From NCBI GenBank assembly GCA_050744085.1, contig JBOGGU010000092.1:1-64000 (forward strand): DNA of 64,000 nucleotides. The letters run 5' to 3'. Below, piece by piece: positions 40,689 through 47,553 of the stretch. Source of the DNA: JAVKSL01 sp050744085 (lineage in GTDB: Bacteria > Actinomycetota > Acidimicrobiia > Acidimicrobiales > JAJPHD01). Within the stretch, counting starts at the first letter, position 1; the number at the start of each line of letters is the position of its first letter. Under the pieces are notes generated by a model that was not told where the DNA came from, ran no database searches, and saw only the letters and a program-made list of their open reading frames with translations. A program made the position numbers and the translations under genes.

Positions 40689-41752
40689 ACATCTATAGGA
40701 GCCGGTCCGTGCTGTGCTCCCTTGGTCCGAGCCCTATGGGACGCGGTCCACGCCAACAGGCGCTCGGCGGGCCAGGTGTTGACGACCTGGTCCGGGTCGG
40801 CGCCGCACTCCATTGCGCGGGCACAGCCCAGCGGTTGCCACTCCAGCTGGCCCGGAGCGTGGGCATCGGTGTCGATCGACAGCAGGCAGCCAGCGGCAAG
40901 CGCCTCGCGCAGCAGTGACCGGGGCGGGTCCAGGCGCTCGGGGCGGCAGTTCACCTCAACGGCTTTGCCAAGCTCGGCAGCCTTGGCGAAGACCGCTCCG
41001 GAGTCGAAGCTCGACGGCGGCCTGCCGCGCCCGACAAGGATCCTCCCGGTGCAGTGGCCCAGGATGTCGAGTGCAGGGTCCTCCAAGGCGGTCAGCATGC
41101 GCGCCGTCATGGTCGCTGAGTCCATGCGCAGCTTGGAGTGGACGCTGCCGACTACCACCTCGAGGGATCGCAGCAGGTCGGCGTCCTGGTCGAGCGTCCC
41201 GTCGAGGAGGACGTCCACCTCGATCCCCCCCAGCAGCCGCAGCGGCCCCGGCACCGCGTTGAACTCGGCGAGCACGTCCAGCTGGCGCCGGAGGCGCTCC
41301 GGCGTCAGGCCGTGGGCGACCGTGAGCCGAGGAGAGTGGTCGGTGATCACCAGGTAATCATGGCCAAGGGCTGCCGCCGCCCGAGCCATGGCTTCGATTG
41401 GGCTCCCCCCGTCCGACCACTCGGTGTGGCTGTGGCAGTCGCCTCTCAGCGCCGCCCTGAGCCGCTGGGCCTCGGCCGGCCCCGGGTCGACCCCCGGGCG
41501 GGCCTCCAAGTCGGCGAGGTACGGTGGCACATCGCCTGCGAGGGCCTGGGTCACCACGGCGGCCGTCTTGTCCCCAACCCCAGAGATGTCGGTCAGCCTG
41601 CCGCGCAGCGCCATCCCGGCCAGCTCGGTGGCCCCCACCCCGGCGACGGCCGCGGCCGCCCCTCGGAAGGCCCTCACCCGGTACGTCTCCTCCCGGTCGC
41701 GCTCCAGCAGGTAGGCGATGCGCTCGAGTGCGTCCACCGGGTCCATCGTCAT
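40685..41752 (-). CDS. PHP-domain protein with N-terminal helix-hairpin-helix
   Basis: A 355-residue protein. Residues 1-90 resemble the HhH region of family X polymerases (LERDREETYRVRAFRGAAAAV, ISGVGDKTAAVV). The PHP domain follows with metal motifs DCHSHTEWSDGG, ITDHSPRLTV, EVDV, VVGSVHS and a late DTDAHAP. There is no polymerase palm domain, so it is not a full PolX. PHP proteins are phosphoesterases. ATG 41752 (or 41746) gives the conserved N-terminus. The last codons and stop are inside a palindrome. Confidence 0.88.
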   Translation of the reverse strand: MTMDPVDALERIAYLLERDREETYRVRAFRGAAAAVAGVGATELAGMALRGRLTDISGVGDKTAAVVTQALAGDVPPYLADLEARPGVDPGPAEAQRLRAALRGDCHSHTEWSDGGSPIEAMARAAAALGHDYLVITDHSPRLTVAHGLTPERLRRQLDVLAEFNAVPGPLRLLGGIEVDVLLDGTLDQDADLLRSLEVVVGSVHSKLRMDSATMTARMLTALEDPALDILGHCTGRILVGRGRPPSSFDSGAVFAKAAELGKAVEVNCRPERLDPPRSLLREALAAGCLLSIDTDAHAPGQLEWQPLGCARAMECGADPDQVVNTWPAERLLAWTASHRARTKGAQHGPAPIDV

Positions 41753-41783
41753 CGAGGCTACCCAGCCAACGGCCGGACAGGCC

Positions 41784-41960
41784 CTAACCGGGATGTGGCA
41801 CGTCGATGGCGGACAGGCCGTCAATCCCGGCGAAGTCCGTCGGATTGCAGGTGTGCAGACCAAGGCCGTGCGCCATGGCGGCAGCGATCATGGCGTCGTA
41901 TGCCCTTGCTCCGGCCTTGCGCCCCTGGCGCCGTAATGACGCGTCACTGACGTACTCCTT
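41784..41960 (-). pseudogene. C-terminal fragment of a PIN-domain toxin
   Basis: Fifty-eight codons with no start codon of their own. AYDAMIAAAMAHGLGLHTCNPTDFAGIDGL matches the last third of VapC toxins, including the Asp-Ala-Met-Ile-Ala motif and Thr-x-Asn-Pro-x-Asp-Phe. It begins immediately after the stop of kdpD-N and in the same frame. The N-terminal metal Asp and the antitoxin gene are gone. It ends at TAG within a GGACAGGCCCTAA motif that recurs at 43.26 kb, suggesting a rearrangement boundary. Confidence 0.65.
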
Positions 41961-43157
41961 TCATCTGTTCTCGATGCTCTGAAGGGCCTCCTGACGCTTG
42001 GCAATCACGTGGACGTCCACACCCGCGTCACCGGCTGTGCGCAGCAGCTTCTGAAGGACGGAGCCCTTGGTCACCTCTTCCCAGCGGCTCCGGCGGGTGA
42101 ATGCGAGGACGATTTGCGTGATCTGGTGCTCGGCGGCGAAGTGGAGCAAGGCTGTTGCCGGGTCCTCCGCCTTGAGCTCGTGCCACTGGGCGCCCACGTC
42201 GGCGGCAAGGTGCCGGAGCTGGTCGATGACCTTGCCCGACGCACGCGGGGCCCCTTCGCCTGAGATCACGTGCACGACGACCAGGTCGGCCTTGGCTCGC
42301 GCCGCGATCCGTGCGGCCCTTCGGATCACGTGCTCGGCTTGGTCGTCGCCCTTGACCGCAGCCATGATCCGTTCCTTGGTCTCCCACACCCCGTGGATGC
42401 CGTGAGAACGCAGGTATGCGAGCATCTCCTCCTCGGTCTCGTCGGCCAGGAATCGCAGCGCCAGCTCTCGTAGCGCGGTCAGGTTCTCGACCCGGAAGAA
42501 ATGAGTCAGCGCTTGGGGGACCTTCTCGGGTGCGTAGACGTGCCCGTGGGCCATCCGCCGGCGCAGCTGCTCGGGGGACGAGTCGATCAGCTCCACCTGG
42601 TCAGCGCGACGCACCACCCAGTCCGGGACCCTCTCGCGGACCTTGATCCCGGTCATGCGCTCCACCGCGTCTGCCAGGCTTTCCAGGTGCTGGATGTTGA
42701 CCGTTGTAATCACCGCGATGCCCGAGTCGAGCAGCTCGACCACGTCCTCCCAGCGCTTCTCGTGGCGCCCAGACCCGGGGACATTGGTGTGGGCCAGCTC
42801 GTCCACAAGGGCCAGCTCTGGGCGCCGTGCCAGGACCAAGTCGAGGTCCATCTCCTCGAATTGCCCTCCCTGGTGCTGGACGGCTCGGCGGGGGACCACC
42901 TCCAGGTCACGGATCAGGCCGGCGGTGTAGGAGCGTCCGTGCGGCTCGACGTAGCCGACCACCACGTCGGCTCCGCGCTGGTGGCGCCGCCACGCCTCGT
43001 CCAGCATCGCCGAGGTCTTGCCAACTCCCGCCGCCGCCCCCAGATAGATGCGGAACTTGCCAGCGGGCTCGACCAGGGCGGCCTCATCAGGGTTGGCCGG
43101 TTCCGGACCGCCGACGTCGTCATCGGGTGGTCCCTCCTCGGCGCTGGTCACTTCCAT
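41961..43157 (-). CDS. kdpD: KdpD N-terminal half: sensor plus universal-stress domain
   Basis: A 398-residue protein equal to the cytoplasmic N-terminal half of the K+ sensor kinase KdpD. It has the P-loop GAAAGVGKTSAMLDEA, ALVDELAHTNVPGS, the conserved NIQHLESL, and a UspA domain (about 255-385). The four-helix and kinase parts are absent; they are encoded divergently at 43281. ATG 43157 is used because upstream codons lie inside a palindrome. In full-length KdpD this part modulates phosphatase activity and binds ATP and c-di-AMP. Whether it still pairs with the kinase half is unknown. Confidence 0.9.
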   Translation of the reverse strand: MEVTSAEEGPPDDDVGGPEPANPDEAALVEPAGKFRIYLGAAAGVGKTSAMLDEAWRRHQRGADVVVGYVEPHGRSYTAGLIRDLEVVPRRAVQHQGGQFEEMDLDLVLARRPELALVDELAHTNVPGSGRHEKRWEDVVELLDSGIAVITTVNIQHLESLADAVERMTGIKVRERVPDWVVRRADQVELIDSSPEQLRRRMAHGHVYAPEKVPQALTHFFRVENLTALRELALRFLADETEEEMLAYLRSHGIHGVWETKERIMAAVKGDDQAEHVIRRAARIAARAKADLVVVHVISGEGAPRASGKVIDQLRHLAADVGAQWHELKAEDPATALLHFAAEHQITQIVLAFTRRSRWEEVTKGSVLQKLLRTAGDAGVDVHVIAKRQEALQSIENR

Positions 43158-43163
43158 ATCCTG

Positions 43164-43273
43164 CCTAAGGGCCTGTAAGAAAACAACCTGGACGGCGAAG
43201 CCGAACCTCGAGGCCTCCCACCAGGTCAAACGCGTACACCGCCGTCCAGGTTGTTTTCGGACAGGCCCTAAGG
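43164..43273. repeat. 110-bp palindrome between the two kdpD halves
   Basis: Arms of 34 bases (43164-43197 and 43240-43273) are inverted copies with a few mismatches, around a 42-base centre. Inner arm sequence GAAAACAACCTGGACGGCG is shared exactly. The outer end GGACAGGCCCTAAGG of the right arm matches a copy at 41775-41787. It lies between the start codons of both kdpD genes and must contain or flank their promoters. Confidence 0.92.
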
Positions 43274-43280
43274 TAGCAAC

Positions 43281-44870
43281 GTGGCCAGAGACGCCCGATG
43301 GAGGTCACCCACGACATCGCGCTCGGCCCGGATGGTCTCTGCGGGGCTTGCCGCCGGCCTCCTCGGGATCGCGGCCCTCGGTGGCGCGATGCTGCCGTTG
43401 CGGTCGCACCTGAGCGTCGCCACCGCTGCCCTGGTCCTGGTGGTCCCGGTGGTCGCAGGGGTCGCCCTGGGTGGCTTCGCGGCTGGGGCGGTCGGGGTCT
43501 TGGCCGGCTTCTTGGCCTACGACTATTTCTTCATCCCGCCCTTCGGCACCCTGGCGGTCAATGCTCCCCAGGACTGGGTGGCACTGGGCGTCTACGTGGT
43601 GGTGATGCTGGTGGTCTCCCGAGTCGTGGCGGCGCTCCAGGCTGCGCGGGCGACGGCCAGCCTGCGGGAGAGCGACGTCCGCCAGCTCTTCGAGATCTCC
43701 GACTTGCTGATCGGCGACCGGGGGACGACCGAGCTGCTCGACTCGATTCTCAGCACGCTCCGCCGGGTCTTCGGCCTGGAGTCGGCCGCCCTACTCTTGC
43801 CCTCGGACGGCACGCTGGCTGTCGCTTCGGTCGACGGCGCACCGCTTCCCGAGGCCGTGCTGGCCCGGATCATGCCGTCTCCACCGAGCCCTGTATCAGC
43901 AATTGGCTCCGAGGACGTCCAGACCTTCGCCCTCGCAACCGCCTCCCGCCCGATAGGCCTGCTGGTGCTGGTGGGCCAGGTTCTGGGGGCCCACGAGCGT
44001 GAGCTGGTGGCTACCTTCGCCAACCACGCCGCCTTGGCCGTCGAGCGAGCCCAGCTACGCGAGGCGGCGACCCGGGCGGCCATGCTGGAGGAGGTGGATC
44101 GTTGGCGCGCCGCCCTGGTTGGCTCGGTCTCCCACGACCTGCGCACACCGTTGGCAGCCATCAAGGCGGCGGTGTCGAACCTGGTTGACCCGCTCATCAG
44201 GCTGACCGCCGACGAGCGCGCCGAGCTGCTGGCGATGATCGAGTCCGAGACCGACCGCATGGTGCGCCTGGTGACATCGGTGTTGGACATGAGCCGGGTC
44301 GAGGCCGGCGCCCTGGAGCCCCGGTGTCAGGCCGTGCTGGTCGAAGAGCTGGTCGACGAAGCCGTGCGGAGCGCCACTGGCCATCTCGACCCGGCCAGGA
44401 TTGGCGTGAGCATCGATTTTGCCCTGCCATTGGCTGCCGCCGATCCGGTGCTTGCCGGCCAGGTGCTCGCCAACCTGATCGAGAACGCCGCGTGCCACGG
44501 CTCGAGTGCCCGCCACCCGGATATCCTGGTCAGCGCCCGGCGCGCGGACGGGGTGGTCGAGCTGAGCGTGGCCGACCGTGGCCCCGGAATACCTCGGTCC
44601 ATGCGAGAGGAGGCCTTCGAGGCCTTTCGGCGCCTCGACTCGCCGGTGCCCCACGTCTCCGGCATGGGTCTGGGCCTGGCCGTCGCCAAAGCCTTCGTGG
44701 AGGCGCAGGGCGGGAGGATCCGGGTGGAGGACAATCCCGGGGGCGGTGCTGTGCTCACTTTCTCCCTGCCTGTGGCCCAGGTACCCTCCCCGATCGCAGA
44801 TGCAGCAGAGGGGCAGGCTCAGCTCTCGGGCTCGCTGAGCCAATGGCTGGCTGACCCGATGGCTGGCTGA
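43281..44870 (+). CDS. kdpD: KdpD C-terminal half: DUF4118 sensor histidine kinase
   Basis: A 529-residue membrane kinase. Four membrane helices (about 20-120, with the DUF4118 motif FLAYDYFFIPPFGTL), a GAF-like region (about 140-270), HisKA with SVSHDLRTPLAAIKAAV (phospho-acceptor His), and HATPase motifs NLIENAACHG, DRGPGIP and GMGLGLAV. It should phosphorylate KdpE, whose gene follows after four bases. The usual N-terminal KdpD/UspA part is encoded divergently. GTG 43281 lies eight bases after a large palindrome. Confidence 0.92.
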   Translation: MARDARWRSPTTSRSARMVSAGLAAGLLGIAALGGAMLPLRSHLSVATAALVLVVPVVAGVALGGFAAGAVGVLAGFLAYDYFFIPPFGTLAVNAPQDWVALGVYVVVMLVVSRVVAALQAARATASLRESDVRQLFEISDLLIGDRGTTELLDSILSTLRRVFGLESAALLLPSDGTLAVASVDGAPLPEAVLARIMPSPPSPVSAIGSEDVQTFALATASRPIGLLVLVGQVLGAHERELVATFANHAALAVERAQLREAATRAAMLEEVDRWRAALVGSVSHDLRTPLAAIKAAVSNLVDPLIRLTADERAELLAMIESETDRMVRLVTSVLDMSRVEAGALEPRCQAVLVEELVDEAVRSATGHLDPARIGVSIDFALPLAAADPVLAGQVLANLIENAACHGSSARHPDILVSARRADGVVELSVADRGPGIPRSMREEAFEAFRRLDSPVPHVSGMGLGLAVAKAFVEAQGGRIRVEDNPGGGAVLTFSLPVAQVPSPIADAAEGQAQLSGSLSQWLADPMAG

Positions 44871-44874
44871 CCCG

Positions 44875-45573
44875 ATGGCTCGGCTGCTCATCGTCGACGA
44901 CGAGCAGCCCATCCTGCGGGCGCTCGGCATCGGCCTGCGCGCTCGCGGCTACGAGGTGGTGACGGCCCGGACCGCCGCCGACGGCTTGGCGCAGGTTGCC
45001 CTCTGCACCCCGGACGTGATCGTGCTGGACCTGGGCTTGCCGGACCGCGACGGCGTCGAGCTGTGCCGACAAGTGCGCGCTTGGAGCGATGTCCCGATAA
45101 TCGTGCTCTCCGCGCACGGCTCCGAGCAGCGCAAGGTGACCGCGCTGGACGCAGGGGCGGATGATTTTGTTACCAAGCCGTTCGGGATGGCCGAGCTGGA
45201 GGCGCGCCTGCGGGTGGCGCTCCGGCGGCGCCACCTGGCCAGCCAGTCAGACCAGGAGAACTCGGCTCTGGTCGTCGGCTCGCTGACGATCGACCTGGTG
45301 CGACGGGAGGTGACGGTGGACCAGGTGACGGTCAGCCTCACAGCTCGCGAGTTCGACCTGCTCGCCTACCTGGCCCGCAACGCAGGAAGAGTGCTCACCC
45401 ACCGGGTGATCCTCGAGGAGGTGTGGGGCCCGGGCTACGGATCTGAGGTCCACTACCTGCGGGTCTACGCCAATCGCCTGCGTCAGAAGCTGGGTGGGGG
45501 CGCCGCGGGCCTGCTGCGGACCAGCGCAGGCGTCGGCTACCAGCTGGTGGCAGACCCCGGCCCTGATCCCTAG
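44875..45573 (+). CDS. kdpE: KdpE response regulator
   Basis: A 232-residue OmpR-type regulator. Receiver domain: acidic pocket VDDE, phospho-acceptor Asp52 in VLDLGLPD, Thr/Ser and Lys109-like in VTKPFG. The winged helix (about 130-225) has LTAREFDLLAYLARNAGRVLTHRVILEEVWGPGY. It activates the kdp operon at low K+. The operon promoter region follows directly, with 113 bases before the first small gene. Confidence 0.95.
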   Translation: MARLLIVDDEQPILRALGIGLRARGYEVVTARTAADGLAQVALCTPDVIVLDLGLPDRDGVELCRQVRAWSDVPIIVLSAHGSEQRKVTALDAGADDFVTKPFGMAELEARLRVALRRRHLASQSDQENSALVVGSLTIDLVRREVTVDQVTVSLTAREFDLLAYLARNAGRVLTHRVILEEVWGPGYGSEVHYLRVYANRLRQKLGGGAAGLLRTSAGVGYQLVADPGPDP

Positions 45574-45686
45574 CGCTGCGCCGAAAAGCCGAGCCGGGGC
45601 CTCGAGCAGGAATATTGACCATCTGTTTACGCCTTTGACCGGCGCGTTTATGTGCCGTTGACGGCTGGGCCACCAAGATGTGCTCC
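45574..45686 (+). promoter_or_regulatory. Promoter/operator region of kdpFABC
   Basis: An AT-richer intergenic region with TTGACC (45615-45620), TTTGACCGG (about 45635) and TTGACGG (45658 on), spaced by about 21 to 23 bases. Such direct repeats are suitable sites for a dimeric response regulator, presumably KdpE. A possible -10 (TTTATG) is near 45648. The assignment rests on position and repeat spacing only. Confidence 0.45.
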
Positions 45687-45773
45687 ATGGCAGACCTTGC
45701 ATCCGTTATCGGCTTTGTCGGGTTCGCGCTGGCTTGCTGGGTGCTGGCAGTCGGGCTGGAGCGCGTCGAATGA
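45687..45773 (+). CDS. 28-residue membrane peptide at head of kdp operon
   Basis: ATG 45687 gives MADLASVIGFVGFALACWVL and a short end AVGLERVE, one hydrophobic helix with a charged tail. An in-frame ATG at 45678 would add three residues. Its stop overlaps the kdpF start by four bases (ATGA), so it is translated with kdpF. Similar tiny genes precede kdpF in some other actinobacteria as far as I recall; no function is assigned. Confidence 0.65.
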   Translation: MADLASVIGFVGFALACWVLAVGLERVE

Positions 45774-45856
45774 CTGTGGACTTCGTCCTCCTGGCCGTCT
45801 CGGTGATCCTGTTCGTCTACCTCGGGGTTGCCCTGTTCAAACCTGAATGGTTCTGA
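45770..45856 (+). CDS. kdpF: K+-transporting ATPase subunit F
   Basis: A 28-residue single-helix peptide (MTVDFVLLAVSVILFVYLGV...KPEWF). The ending Lys-Pro-Glu-x-Phe is the kdpF signature. It stabilises the KdpABC complex in the membrane. It starts inside the stop of the preceding peptide gene, and kdpA begins four bases after its stop. Confidence 0.9.
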   Translation: MTVDFVLLAVSVILFVYLGVALFKPEWF

Positions 45857-45860
45857 GCTA

Positions 45861-47552
45861 GTGAAGCTCTTTGCGACCATCGCGGTGATGGTGGTGCTGG
45901 TCGGCCTCATCTGGCGATACCTCGGCTCGTACATGGTCTCGGTCTACGAGGGCCGGGCCCACTGGTTGGGATTCGTCGAGCGACCGCTGTACCGGGCGAT
46001 GCGCGTGGACCCCGAGGTGGAGCAAGGTTGGCGGCGCTATGCCGGCGCGGTCATCGGGTACTCGGTGGTGGCGCTGGCGCTGACCTATGCGATCCTCCGG
46101 CTCCAGCGATACCTGCCGTTCAATCCGTCCCACCTGGGAAACGTCGCCCCTGCGCTGTCGTTCAACACCGCGGTGTCCTTTGTCACCAACACCAACTGGC
46201 AGAACTACGCCGGGGAGTCGACCATGTCGTACTTCTCCCAGATGGTGGCTCTGGCGGTGCAGAACTTCGCCAGCGCTTCGGTGGGGATCGCCATCGCCAT
46301 AGCGCTGATCCGCGGCTTCGCCCGCAAGGGGACCGGCACGATCGGGAACTTCTGGGTCGACTTGGTGCGCGGGACCTTGTACATCTTGTTGCCGGTCTCG
46401 TTCGTGATGGCCATCGTTTTCGTCTCTCAGGGGGCTATCCAGACCCTCGGCGGCCCGGCCTCGGTGGTCAACCACCTGACCGGGGCCCACCAAGCCATCG
46501 CCCGCGGGCCGTATGCCTCCCAGGAGGTGATCAAGCAGTTCGGGACCAATGGAGGGGGCACGTTCAACGCGAACTCGGCCGACCCCTTCTCCAGCCCCGA
46601 CGGGCTCACCAACTTCTTGGAGATCATCCTCATCCTGGCGATCCCGATCGCCCTCACCTACACCTTCGGCAAGATGGTGGGCCGGGTCCGCCAGGGAGTG
46701 GCGGTGCTGGCGGCGATGACCCTGCTGTACGGGGCCTGGCTGGGCGTCGCCGTCGCCGCGGAGTCCGGGCCCAACCCCGCAGTCGCCGCCGCCGGCTTGG
46801 TGCACCAGCCCGGAGGCAACCTCGAGGGCAAAGAGGTGCGCAACGGGGCAGCGAGCACGGCCCTCTTCGCCGTCACCTCCACCGAGACCTCGACCGGCTC
46901 CGCGGATGCGTCGTACGACTCGTTCAACCCGCTCGGTGGGATGGCGCTGCTGGCAGGGATGATGCAGGGCGACGTCACCCCCGGAGGGGTGGGGAGCGGT
47001 CTCTACACCATCTTGTTGTCGGCCACAGTCGCGGTGTTCATCGGCGGGCTCATGATCGGGCGGACACCGGAGTACCTGGGCAAGAAGATCCAAGCCAGGG
47101 AAGTGAAGCTGGCCGCGCTCGGGGTGCTGGTGATGCCCCTGACCGTCCTGGTGATCACCGGCATAGCCGTGTCTGTCCACGCCGGCACCTCTGTGACCGG
47201 GAACAACGGGCCCCACGGGTTCTCCGAGATCCTCTACGCCTTCACCTCTCAGGGCAACAACAACGGGTCTGCATTTGGCGGCCTGTCGGGCAACACCGAC
47301 TTCTACAACCTCATGGGCGGGGTCGCCATGCTCGCCGGCCGGTTCTTCATCATCATCCCGGTGCTGGCCCTGGCGGGCGCGCTGGCCGCCAAGCAGGTGG
47401 TGCCAGTGAGCCTGGGGACGTTCCGCACGGATACCCCGCTCTTCGTGGGCCTGCTGGTCGGAGTGGTCGTCATCATCGGCGGCCTCACCTTCTTCCCGGC
47501 CATCTCGCTCGGCCCGGTGGTCGAGCAGATCAGTCGGGGGAGGCTCTTCTAG
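45861..47552 (+). CDS. kdpA: K+-transporting ATPase subunit A
   Basis: A 563-residue channel-like subunit that selects and passes K+. Selectivity-filter-type motifs are present in each repeat: NTAVSFVTNTNWQNY, TNGGGTFNANSADPFSSP, and TSQGNNNGSAFGGLSGNT. GTG 45861 follows kdpF closely. About ten hydrophobic helices are visible. Confidence 0.96.
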   Translation: MKLFATIAVMVVLVGLIWRYLGSYMVSVYEGRAHWLGFVERPLYRAMRVDPEVEQGWRRYAGAVIGYSVVALALTYAILRLQRYLPFNPSHLGNVAPALSFNTAVSFVTNTNWQNYAGESTMSYFSQMVALAVQNFASASVGIAIAIALIRGFARKGTGTIGNFWVDLVRGTLYILLPVSFVMAIVFVSQGAIQTLGGPASVVNHLTGAHQAIARGPYASQEVIKQFGTNGGGTFNANSADPFSSPDGLTNFLEIILILAIPIALTYTFGKMVGRVRQGVAVLAAMTLLYGAWLGVAVAAESGPNPAVAAAGLVHQPGGNLEGKEVRNGAASTALFAVTSTETSTGSADASYDSFNPLGGMALLAGMMQGDVTPGGVGSGLYTILLSATVAVFIGGLMIGRTPEYLGKKIQAREVKLAALGVLVMPLTVLVITGIAVSVHAGTSVTGNNGPHGFSEILYAFTSQGNNNGSAFGGLSGNTDFYNLMGGVAMLAGRFFIIIPVLALAGALAAKQVVPVSLGTFRTDTPLFVGLLVGVVVIIGGLTFFPAISLGPVVEQISRGRLF

Positions 47553-47553
47553 A

